The notes beneath the pieces were generated by a model. The model was not told the origin of the DNA. It did not search any database and was given only the letters and a program-made list of their open reading frames with translations. A stretch of 64,000 bases of DNA from Enterobacteriaceae bacterium UBA7338 (GTDB lineage Bacteria; Pseudomonadota; Gammaproteobacteria; Enterobacterales; Enterobacteriaceae), in assembly GCA_002480085.1 (NCBI GenBank), contig DKPJ01000006.1, forward strand, positions 124,001-188,000, in the 5' to 3' direction. A program made the translations under genes and the position numbers. Of the stretch, positions 34,247 through 42,199 are shown in pieces. Position 1 is the first letter of the stretch, and each line of letters begins with the position of its first letter.

Positions 34247-34759
34247 TCAGAACCGCCAGTTCAGGCTTACCACAAATACCGAAGGGAAGATGATCCCTGA
34301 CTCCACACCAAAATGGTTGGTAACGTTATACTGAACCGCATGATATATATAGGGTGCGAAACCCACGCCGGTGATATTTTTAAATGAGTGATAAATGCCC
34401 TCATCGCCGCATTTACTGAACTCATTAAAAAAGAATTCGCCGGTATAACCGTAAATGCCTTTAAATACAATATTATCCTTTTCTGCCCAGTCTTTTCTGA
34501 CGCCAAGAGAGAGGCAGCGATCCCCGTAGCTGTTTCTCATTGTCCCGACGAGCAGGCTGTAATCGGGATGGTCAGGAAGTCTCTTTTCGACTGAATAAAA
34601 TTCATTATCAAACTTCTCCGTGTATTGACCATGATTCCCAAGCAGATGATAAACAAACGAGCCAGTATTAAAAGAGATGGTATGGTCGGCCTGCGCAAAA
34701 GTCGTTGCCAGCAGGAGAGTTGCTGCAGAAAGGTTTAAAAAGTTAAGACGTGAAGGCAT
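34247..34759 (-). CDS. Small outer-membrane beta-barrel-type protein, unrecognised
   Basis: This 170-residue protein has a signal peptide (MPSRLNFLNLSAATLLLATTFAQA) and a mature part of about 146 residues with alternating hydrophobic/polar strands. It ends SVFVVSLNWRF; a C-terminal Phe after alternating aromatic residues is the BAM-recognition signal of outer-membrane barrels. Two cysteines (RCLSLG, KCGDEG) might form a disulfide. The base composition is lower in GC than in the neighbours, and I recall no K-12 gene between yhjE and yhjG, so it is probably acquired. It could be a lipid A-modifying enzyme or an adhesin-like barrel, but nothing proves either. Confidence 0.55.
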   Translation of the reverse strand: MPSRLNFLNLSAATLLLATTFAQADHTISFNTGSFVYHLLGNHGQYTEKFDNEFYSVEKRLPDHPDYSLLVGTMRNSYGDRCLSLGVRKDWAEKDNIVFKGIYGYTGEFFFNEFSKCGDEGIYHSFKNITGVGFAPYIYHAVQYNVTNHFGVESGIIFPSVFVVSLNWRF

Positions 34760-34903
34760 TGTGAAGCGATATGTTGAGATAATATCACATTAGAGTAGCA
34801 GCTAGAGAGTTAACCAATCCAGTACGGCTGCCATCCACTACGCCAGGGATTATGAAACTGAGACTGTTCTTACCACCGCTGCACGCTATCAAGTTGAAAT
34901 AGT

Positions 34904-34940
34904 AAAAGCCCGGTAAGCGCTAACGCCACCGGGCTTTTTT
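34904..34940. terminator. Terminator after yhjG
   Basis: AAAAGCCCGGT (34904-34914) pairs with ACCGGGCTTTT (34928-34938), with a REP-like 13-base loop and T or A runs on both sides. It ends leftward yhjG transcription and can also block rightward reading. Confidence 0.85.
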
Positions 34941-34955
34941 ATCCTGCTCTCCTGT

Positions 34956-37016
34956 TTATTTCTTCATCTGCGACAAAATGTTCCGGCACTGGTTCTCCCG
35001 GCCTTCCGACGGGGAGATAAGCGCCAGCAGCGCCGCTGCCGGGGTCACCAGCGTCGCCAGCGCTGCCGCCACCGCACCACGCGCAATCAGCGGGCCAGCC
35101 TTCACGCCCGCCTGCGGGTTCTTGAAGGTGCCACGCACGTAGAGCGGTGAACGCAGGGTGACGATACGGATCCCTTTACTCTCCGGGTTGATGGTGAGAT
35201 CGAGCTGCTCCGAGGCGAAGCTGGCGGTACCGGTGACGTTGACGATCGCGTTCTCGGTATCGAAGGCGAAAATCTGCGGGCGTGCCACGCCGTTGACCAG
35301 GTTCAGATTGGCGGCGGCGCAGTTTACGCGTACCTCATCGTCACCGAAAATCTGCCCGACGATATAGTTCCCGACGTTGAGCCCAAGGATCTCCATCAGG
35401 TTACGGCTGACCACGCCATCGTTCATCAGCAGCTTCAGGTCGCCGTTGCTTGAGCCAAGCAGTGCGGCAATGGAGTTACCCGTCCCGCGAATATCGGCAT
35501 CGCCGTTCATCTCACCGATGGTCTTCTGCATCAGCTCTACGTCCGGCATCAGCTCTTTCAGCTTCAGGCGGCGGGCCTGAATATCCGCCCGCCCCTGCAT
35601 CGGCTTTTTATCCCCTTCAAGGTGGATATTGGAGGAGATGGTCCCACCTGCCAGGCCAAACTTCAGCGGCTGCAGGCGCAGATCGGCGTTCTTCAGGATG
35701 ATATGGGTCGAGAGATCGCTGATCGGCAGAGAGCTGCCGTGTTCGATGCGCCGCCCCTTAAAGCGTACGTCGGCGTCCATGGTGTCCCACTTATCGGTTT
35801 CGAAGCGATCGTAGGGCAGCACTTTGCCTGCGGGCTGGTTAGTCTTCTCGCCCCTCTTCTGCTCAGACTGCTTCGACTTCTCTGCCCCCTTCCCGGAGTC
35901 AACGCCAATCAGCGGACCTAAATCCGCCAGACGCAGCTGGCGCGACTCAAGATCGCCCTCCAGCTTGGGCCGGGGTTTGCCGGTGGTGTAGGTCAGGGAG
36001 CCATGAATATCGCTATCGCCGATGCGGCCGTTAAAGCCACGGTAGTCATAGACGGAGGATTTTTCAGCATCGATTTTCGCCACCAGCCGACCGTCGGTCT
36101 CAAACGGTGGCGTATCCGGCAGCAGGACGCCGGTCAGATCGTACAGCTCACCCAGCGAGTTACCGGCAAACTTAAGCTTAAGATCGACCCCACCCATCTT
36201 CATCGGGTCGCTCACCGTGCCGGAGAAGGCCACGCGGGTGTTACCGGAACGGAAATCAGCCTGCACCGGGAGCGGCGTGCCTTCGCTGCGCAGCGCCAGC
36301 ATGCCACCAATTTTACCCGTGCCGGTCACCTGCTGGCCGTTGTAGCGCCCCTGCGCCTTCAGGCCAAACACGTAGTCGCCGACGTTGGCACTCTTCTCTT
36401 TGCTGCTGCCGGTCACTTCGCTAAACGGCAGCGGCTTACCGAGAGGATCGATCAGGATCTCAACGTCGGCTTTGCTGACCTTGTCATCAATCGCCACGCG
36501 GCCCTGATCGAACAGAATATTGTCCAGACGGAAGGACCAGGCCGAAGGCGGCGCGTCCTCCTCTTTTGGTTCATCGCTGCCCGCCAGGTTGAAGGTCCAG
36601 TTGTTGGTCTTCTCTGACAGGCGGATCAACCGGGCATCCGGCTTCTCAAACTTCACCCACGGTAGATAGACGGTCTTCGTCAGCAGCGCCAGCGGGGCCA
36701 GCGTGGCCTCAACCCGCGGCAGGTGTACCATGGTGATCTCAGGGATATCGGGCGGGTTGCCGAGGATCACATCCTCGGCGTGCACGTGCGGCCACGGCAC
36801 CCAGCTACGCCAGCCGGTCTCCTGCTTCTGCCGCTCCCAGACGACGCCTAAATCACCGCGTATCGCAAAGGGACGATTCAGCTCGGTGGAGACCTTCTCA
36901 TTGATAGTCGGTTTAAGACGGTTCCAGTCAAAGGTCGCGATAATGATGATGGCCACCACTATCAGCAACAAAAGCGTTCCCAGGACGGCAATGATTGCCT
37001 TGCTTGTTCTTGTCAT
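34956..37016 (-). CDS. yhjG: YhjG, AsmA-family protein
   Basis: This 686-residue protein has an N-terminal membrane anchor (about residues 7-30, AIIAVLGTLLLLIVVAIIIIATF), then a long periplasmic beta-rich region of the AsmA family. Family blocks are FDWNRLKPTINEKVSTELNRPFAIRGDLGV at the start and the C-terminal domain with LMNDGVVSRNLMEILGLNVGNYIVGQIFGDDEVRVNCA. AsmA-like proteins are bridge-like lipid carriers between the inner and outer membranes; YhjG is a minor member whose exact role is unsettled. The neighbour to the right is pdeH, as in K-12. Confidence 0.92.
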   Translation of the reverse strand: MTRTSKAIIAVLGTLLLLIVVAIIIIATFDWNRLKPTINEKVSTELNRPFAIRGDLGVVWERQKQETGWRSWVPWPHVHAEDVILGNPPDIPEITMVHLPRVEATLAPLALLTKTVYLPWVKFEKPDARLIRLSEKTNNWTFNLAGSDEPKEEDAPPSAWSFRLDNILFDQGRVAIDDKVSKADVEILIDPLGKPLPFSEVTGSSKEKSANVGDYVFGLKAQGRYNGQQVTGTGKIGGMLALRSEGTPLPVQADFRSGNTRVAFSGTVSDPMKMGGVDLKLKFAGNSLGELYDLTGVLLPDTPPFETDGRLVAKIDAEKSSVYDYRGFNGRIGDSDIHGSLTYTTGKPRPKLEGDLESRQLRLADLGPLIGVDSGKGAEKSKQSEQKRGEKTNQPAGKVLPYDRFETDKWDTMDADVRFKGRRIEHGSSLPISDLSTHIILKNADLRLQPLKFGLAGGTISSNIHLEGDKKPMQGRADIQARRLKLKELMPDVELMQKTIGEMNGDADIRGTGNSIAALLGSSNGDLKLLMNDGVVSRNLMEILGLNVGNYIVGQIFGDDEVRVNCAAANLNLVNGVARPQIFAFDTENAIVNVTGTASFASEQLDLTINPESKGIRIVTLRSPLYVRGTFKNPQAGVKAGPLIARGAVAAALATLVTPAAALLALISPSEGRENQCRNILSQMKK

Positions 37017-37090
37017 GCTTGCATCCTTCCATTCTTGCCTTGCCTGTCATAAAGATAGCTGAGCCTGAGGGAAAGGAGTGCAACCTGATG

Positions 37091-37861
37091 TTATAGAGCG
37101 AGAATAACGCTTTCGAGGTTTGCCAGCGGTACGGGACGAGAGAGGAAGTAACCCTGCGCGGCAAAGGCCGGTGACGCCTGTACGTCGCGCCACTCCTCCA
37201 GCGTCTCTACGCCTTCGACAATCACACCCTGGCAGTAACGATTCATCAACTGCAACAGCAGCGTGAACAGATTGCGCCCTTCCGGCGTCTTGCGCAGCAT
37301 AATGAACAGCTCGCGGGCTACCTTGATGTAGTCGTAGCGCACTTCGCTCAGCGCAGAGAAGTTCGCCATCCCGGTACCGAAGTCGTCCAGCCACAGCGGG
37401 CCAATTTCACAGATCGAGGCGAAGGAAGAGTCCTGCGGCAGGCGGATATGCTCCACCAGTTCGAAGCGCAGCCACGGCAGCGTCTCGATCAGCGCCATCA
37501 TTTGCGGGTTCTGACGCATCGACAGCAGCGTTGGGCCATCCACGTTGACCGACGCCAGCACGTTATTCTGCACAAAGAAGTCGTTTTGCAGGGCGAGCAG
37601 GTTGATCTGCTCCAGCATGACGTCCAGACGCTGACGCACCGCCACCTCCGCAAAGTAGCGGTCGGGCGCAATACGCTGCGATGGATTATCCGGATGCGTA
37701 ACGATCGTTAATACTTCGATTGCCATCAGGCTGCCATCTACGCGATAGATGGGCTGGTAAGTGTAGGCACGTTCACATTGCAGCCAGTAGCGCCGCTCTT
37801 CCAGGCTTTCGATGCTCGCCTCCGGAATGCTTAGCCGCTGGATAACCTGCTTCAACTTCAT
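37091..37861 (-). CDS. pdeH: PdeH, cyclic-di-GMP phosphodiesterase
   Basis: This 256-residue protein is an EAL-domain phosphodiesterase with no sensor domain. EVL replaces EAL in MAIEVLTIVTHP, as in E. coli PdeH; other active-site blocks are NVDGPT, RFELVEHIRLP, WLDDFGTGMANFSAL and VEGVETLEEW. It keeps c-di-GMP low in motile cells so that YcgR does not brake the flagella and matrix genes stay off. A sigma-28 promoter lies upstream, placing it in the late flagellar class. Confidence 0.95.
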   Translation of the reverse strand: MKLKQVIQRLSIPEASIESLEERRYWLQCERAYTYQPIYRVDGSLMAIEVLTIVTHPDNPSQRIAPDRYFAEVAVRQRLDVMLEQINLLALQNDFFVQNNVLASVNVDGPTLLSMRQNPQMMALIETLPWLRFELVEHIRLPQDSSFASICEIGPLWLDDFGTGMANFSALSEVRYDYIKVARELFIMLRKTPEGRNLFTLLLQLMNRYCQGVIVEGVETLEEWRDVQASPAFAAQGYFLSRPVPLANLESVILAL

Positions 37862-37912
37862 TGTCAGATGTCCTGTAATAGAGTGAGTGACCTGGCGGAA
37901 CTCGTCTATGAG

Positions 37913-37939
37913 TTATCGGCGCGGCGGGTGAGAACTTTA
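37913..37939 (-). promoter_or_regulatory. Flagellar sigma-28 (FliA) promoter of pdeH
   Basis: On the minus strand TAAAGTTC (37932-37939), an 11-base spacer and GCCGATAA (37913-37920) match the FliA consensus TAAAGTTT-N11-GCCGATAA at 15 of 16 positions. It gives a leader of about 45 bases before the pdeH ATG. Confidence 0.92.
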
Positions 37940-38096
37940 TGTTCAATCGGGCAGCAAAATAAAAATCTGCAGGCGGAATCTGCACTTAACACGCGCCAGC
38001 TCAAAAATTTATTGGAACGTTGTTTTAATATGATTGACCACGCAGCACGCGCAACGCACACTAACCCCAATACTTATCCGACTCAGGTTGATGACT

Positions 38097-39026
38097 ATGT
38101 CCAGGAAAATTGCCGTCATTGGCGAATGCATGATTGAGCTGTCACAGAAAGGCACAGAGGTGAACCGTGGCTTTGGTGGCGATACCTTAAATACCTCTGT
38201 TTACGTTGCCCGCCAGGTCGATCCGGCCGCGCTGTCGGTACACTACGTCACGGCGCTGGGGACGGATAACTTTAGCCAGCAGATGCTGGACGCCTGGCAG
38301 AGCGAAAGCGTCGATACCTCCCTCACCCAGCGCATGGAGAACCGCCTGCCGGGTCTCTACTACATCGAAACCGACAGCACCGGTGAGCGTACCTTCTACT
38401 ACTGGCGCAACGAGGCCGCGGCCAAATTCTGGCTGGAGAGCGAGCACTCTGCCGCCATCTGTGAAGAGCTGGCGACCTTTGACTACCTCTACCTGAGCGG
38501 CATCAGCCTGGCGATCTTAAGCCCGGCCAGCCGTGACAAGCTACTCTCCCTGCTGCGCGAGTGCCGCGCCAACGGCGGCAAGGTGATTTTCGATAACAAC
38601 TACCGTCCGCGCCTGTGGGCCAGCAAAGAGGAGACCCAGCAGGTCTACCAGCAGATGCTGACCTGCACCGATATCGCCTTCCTGACCCTGGACGACGAGG
38701 ATGCGCTGTGGGGTGAAAAGCCGGTAGAAGAGGTGATTGCCCGTACCCAGGCCGCTGGCGTCAGCGAGGTGGTGGTGAAACGCGGCGCGGACTCCTGCCT
38801 GGTGGCGATTGCCGGTGACGCGGTAATTGATGTGCCGGCGGTGAAGCTGCCGAAAGAGAAGGTGATCGATACTACCGCCGCAGGCGACTCCTTTAGCGCG
38901 GGCTACCTGGCCGTGCGCCTGACCGGCGGCGATGCCGAGGCGGCGGCGCAGCGCGGTCACCTGACTGCCAGCACCGTGATCCAGTACCGCGGGGCGATCA
39001 TCCCCCGCGAGGCGATGCCGAACTGA
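38097..39026 (+). CDS. kdgK: 2-keto-3-deoxygluconokinase
   Basis: This 309-residue PfkB-family sugar kinase phosphorylates 2-dehydro-3-deoxy-D-gluconate to KDPG in hexuronate catabolism. It has IGECMIEL and GGDTLNTSVYVAR near the start and the C-terminal signature DTTAAGDSFSAGYLAVRL with the catalytic Asp. The ATG at 38097 gives MSRKIAVIGE and the E. coli length; the in-frame start at 38034 adds 21 residues with no match. It is divergent from pdeH. Confidence 0.95.
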   Translation: MSRKIAVIGECMIELSQKGTEVNRGFGGDTLNTSVYVARQVDPAALSVHYVTALGTDNFSQQMLDAWQSESVDTSLTQRMENRLPGLYYIETDSTGERTFYYWRNEAAAKFWLESEHSAAICEELATFDYLYLSGISLAILSPASRDKLLSLLRECRANGGKVIFDNNYRPRLWASKEETQQVYQQMLTCTDIAFLTLDDEDALWGEKPVEEVIARTQAAGVSEVVVKRGADSCLVAIAGDAVIDVPAVKLPKEKVIDTTAAGDSFSAGYLAVRLTGGDAEAAAQRGHLTASTVIQYRGAIIPREAMPN

Positions 39027-39038
39027 TCGCCAGGCCTT

Positions 39039-39068
39039 TCCGGCCCCTGCCGCTGGCAGCGGGCCGGA
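39039..39068. other. GC-rich hairpin between kdgK and yhjJ
   Basis: TCCGGCCC (39039-39046) pairs with GGGCCGGA (39061-39068), with an inner CTGC/GCAG pair. No T tract is present. It lies between convergent genes and may stall transcription or protect 3' ends. Confidence 0.55.
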
Positions 39069-39078
39069 TCAAACTGCA

Positions 39079-40569
39079 CTACTGCTGAACCGGCGGAATA
39101 TCCGTCACGTCCTGATGTACGTCATCGCTGACGGGCACAAGGGCAGAGGTCTCGGTGCTCATCACCTCATCCCAGGTGGCCTGCAACTCCTTCATATTAA
39201 ACTCCGGCTCGCCTTTCGGCTGCAGCAGCACCAGCGACAGCTCCTGAGTCAGCTGCTGGCGCAGGCTCTGGTTCAGGATGTCGGCGGTCAGGCCGTTCAG
39301 GAAGTTCTGCCGCAGCTTCTGGTACTGCTCAGGGGCAATATCCACCACCTGGTTCTGCAGGGAGCGCATACGCTGGCTGATCAGCACGTCGGTATCGGTG
39401 CGGGCATAGGTCGTAAACAGCCTTTGCAGCTCCAGCTTCTTCTGGGCAATCAGGGCATTAAACTCATCCTCTGACAGGCCGTTGTCGCGCACCTTTTTCA
39501 GCTCGCGGGCGATGGTAGCAAGATTGGCGCTGAGCTTATCGGGTGCGGAGTCAACGTTAATCGCGCACTGCGCGCGCTGGAACAGCACCCGGCAGTCGAA
39601 ACCGAGACCAATATCTTTGGCATTATTTTTGCTCAGGTTCTGCTGGATATGCCAGAACAGCGCCTCGCGGGCCACGTCAGCCCGCCAGTAGCGCTCCAGC
39701 GCGGCGGATTCACGGATTGGCTGCCACGGCACGTCCCACATCAGCGAAAGCCTGTCCTGGCGCACGGAGTCGGTCATAATGCTTACCGGCTCGCGCGGCA
39801 GCGGAGAGAGCGTCGGCATCGGGGCAGGCGTCTGCCGTTTGCCCTTCAGCTCGCCAAAGGTTTTATTGATCTGCTCCCCGACGGTGCGGCTGTCGATATT
39901 GCCCACGACGATCAGGGTCATGGCGTCCGGGGTGTACCACTTCTGGTAGAAAGCCTTCAGCTGGGCCTCATCCACCGGTTTCTTCAGCGGCGCGGCAGGA
40001 TCGTGTCCCAGCAGGGTGGAGCCTTTCAGGCGGTAGCGCCACCAGTTATCATTGGTCTCTAACGGCCAGGTGGCCACCATATCGTCACTGCCCAGCGCGT
40101 GGTTTATTGTCTCCGGCGTTACGGTGAGCTTGCCGGTAATATCAGAGAGGTAGACCAGCGCCTCTTTCAGCAGGTCGCTGCGGTTATTGGGCAGGCTAAG
40201 GCTAAACAGCGTGTAGTCGTAGGAGACCAGCGCGGGGGGCAGCGGACGTTTGGGATCGATCCCCTGCTGCCAGAGCGCGCGTACCTGCGCCGGCTCGAGG
40301 CTGCCGCTGTGGGACAACGCGATGCGTGGAATAAAGTGGCTATAGCCGCTCTGCTGCGTGCTTTCGGTAAGCGAGCCGGTATTCACCAGCAGGCGGAGCT
40401 CAACCCTGTCGCTGGGACGCTGCGGCGTACTTAACACCTGCCACTGAAAACCGTTCGTCAGTGTCCCCTGTTGCCATGCCGGGTCGGGCTGGAGCGCATC
40501 TGCCTGCACGTAACTGGCTGCCATCATCAGCAAACCACCAGTTATGAGTCGAATTTTTGTGCCCTGCAT
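39079..40569 (-). CDS. yhjJ: YhjJ, catalytically degenerate M16-family protein
   Basis: This 496-residue periplasmic protein has a signal peptide (about residues 1-23, LITGGLLMMAASYVQA) and two M16 (pitrilysin/insulinase) domains. The zinc motif HxxEH expected near residue 83 reads HFIPR (GYSHFIPRIALSHSG), so the Glu and second His are missing, as I recall for E. coli YhjJ too. The second-half features (YTPDAMTLIVVGNID and the domain after about residue 250) are kept. It is therefore probably a non-catalytic partner or chaperone rather than a protease. Confidence 0.9.
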   Translation of the reverse strand: MQGTKIRLITGGLLMMAASYVQADALQPDPAWQQGTLTNGFQWQVLSTPQRPSDRVELRLLVNTGSLTESTQQSGYSHFIPRIALSHSGSLEPAQVRALWQQGIDPKRPLPPALVSYDYTLFSLSLPNNRSDLLKEALVYLSDITGKLTVTPETINHALGSDDMVATWPLETNDNWWRYRLKGSTLLGHDPAAPLKKPVDEAQLKAFYQKWYTPDAMTLIVVGNIDSRTVGEQINKTFGELKGKRQTPAPMPTLSPLPREPVSIMTDSVRQDRLSLMWDVPWQPIRESAALERYWRADVAREALFWHIQQNLSKNNAKDIGLGFDCRVLFQRAQCAINVDSAPDKLSANLATIARELKKVRDNGLSEDEFNALIAQKKLELQRLFTTYARTDTDVLISQRMRSLQNQVVDIAPEQYQKLRQNFLNGLTADILNQSLRQQLTQELSLVLLQPKGEPEFNMKELQATWDEVMSTETSALVPVSDDVHQDVTDIPPVQQ

Positions 40570-40756
40570 GTAAACCCCTGATCAACATTCCTGGTTAAAA
40601 GACCGCCTGTCGTGCAGGCAGCCTAAAATGAAGTTTTAACACTCCGTGTTAGACAGCCAAAAAAGCAAAACGTCACACCGGGAAGTGAAAAAATAGGGGG
40701 TAATTATGCGCAGGTGCCCGTGCCCCTACAAGGGACAACGGGCATAAGTGGGCAGA

Positions 40757-42043
40757 TTATGAGGAAATTTCGCCCGTTTTGCCGTCTGGCGCACGGTTAT
40801 TAAGGGTATTTTTCAGCTGCTTGTGGTCCAGCTCTTTCACCCATTTTGCCACCACGATAGTCGCTACGCCGTTACCAATCAGGTTGGTCAGCGCCCGCGC
40901 CTCGGACATAAAGCGGTCGATACCAAGGATCAATGCCAGCCCGGCGACCGGCAGATGCCCTACCGCAGAGAGGGTGGCCGCCAGCACGATAAAGCCGCTG
41001 CCGGTCACCCCTGCCGCCCCTTTCGAGGAGAGGAGCAGCACCACCAGCAGCGTGATCTGATGGACAATATCCATATGGCTATTGGTGGCCTGGGCGATAA
41101 ACACCGCCGCCATCGTCAGGTAGATAGAGGTGCCATCGAGGTTAAAAGAGTAGCCGGTAGGGATCACCAGCCCGACCACGGACTTACGGCAGCCGAGCTT
41201 CTCCATCTTATCCAGCATGCGCGGCAGCGCCGACTCAGAGGACGAGGTGCCCAACACGATCAGCAGCTCTTCGCGAATGTAGCGGATAAATTTGAAGATG
41301 CTAAAGCCGGTGGCACGGGCGATGCTCCCGAGCACCACCACGATAAACAGAATACAGGTGGCGTAGAAGCAGATGATCAGCTGTCCGAGCTGCACCAGGG
41401 TGCCGACGCCATATTTACCGATGGTAAAGGCCATCGCCCCAAACGCGCCGATAGGGGCGAGGCGCATAATCATGTTGATGATGCCGAAGATGACCTGCGA
41501 GAAGCTCTCGATCACGTTAAAGATCAGCTGCCCCTTGTGGCCAAGGCGATGCAGGGCAAAGCCGAACAGCACGGCGAAGAGCAGCACCTGCAGAATATTG
41601 CCGCTGGCAAACGCGCCGATGACGCTGGAGGGGATCACATCCATCAGGAAGGCGATAGTGCCCTGCTGCTCGGCCTGGGCAGCGTAGACCGCCACCGCTT
41701 TAGCATCCAGGGTGGCGACATCAACGTTCATGCCCGCGCCCGGCTGCACCACGTTGACAATAATCAGGCCGATGATCAGCGCCAGGGTGCTAACCACCTC
41801 AAAGTAGAGCAGCGCCACCGCACCGGTGCGGCCTACCGCCTTCATGCTTTCCATGCCTGCGATGCCGGTTACCACGGTACAGAAGATCACCGGGGCGATG
41901 ATCATTTTAATCAGCTTCACGAAGGCGTCGCCAAGCGGCTTCATCTGTGCGCCGAGTTCAGGGTAGAAGTGACCGAGCAGAATACCGATGGCGATGGCGG
42001 TCAGCACCTGAAAGTAGAGGCTTTTGAAGAGTGAGGTTTTCAT
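40757..42043 (-). CDS. dctA: DctA, aerobic C4-dicarboxylate transporter
   Basis: This is a 428-residue DAACS-family (SDF) symporter that takes up succinate, fumarate, malate and aspartate with protons. Blocks seen are LIKMIIAPVIFCTVVTGIAGM, SSSESALPRMLDKME, PTGYSFNLDGTSIYLTMA and GVTGSGFIVLAATL, covering re-entrant hairpins HP1 and HP2. The ATG at 42043 (MKTSLFKSLYFQ) gives the E. coli length and follows AAGGACACC. Expression in E. coli needs DcuSR and CRP; I did not find a convincing CRP site. Confidence 0.95.
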   Translation of the reverse strand: MKTSLFKSLYFQVLTAIAIGILLGHFYPELGAQMKPLGDAFVKLIKMIIAPVIFCTVVTGIAGMESMKAVGRTGAVALLYFEVVSTLALIIGLIIVNVVQPGAGMNVDVATLDAKAVAVYAAQAEQQGTIAFLMDVIPSSVIGAFASGNILQVLLFAVLFGFALHRLGHKGQLIFNVIESFSQVIFGIINMIMRLAPIGAFGAMAFTIGKYGVGTLVQLGQLIICFYATCILFIVVVLGSIARATGFSIFKFIRYIREELLIVLGTSSSESALPRMLDKMEKLGCRKSVVGLVIPTGYSFNLDGTSIYLTMAAVFIAQATNSHMDIVHQITLLVVLLLSSKGAAGVTGSGFIVLAATLSAVGHLPVAGLALILGIDRFMSEARALTNLIGNGVATIVVAKWVKELDHKQLKNTLNNRAPDGKTGEISS

Positions 42044-42199
42044 AGGGTGTCCTTGAATTAAAAACCACAGGCATTGTAGGGTTGGTTCGCCTGCGGTCTT
42101 AAAATAACACCCGAACAACATCGCAGAAATAAACTTACTTCAAATTTGAAACAGAAATGTTAAAAAATTTGAGCCAGCTCGCACAAGTGAGTGCGGGTT

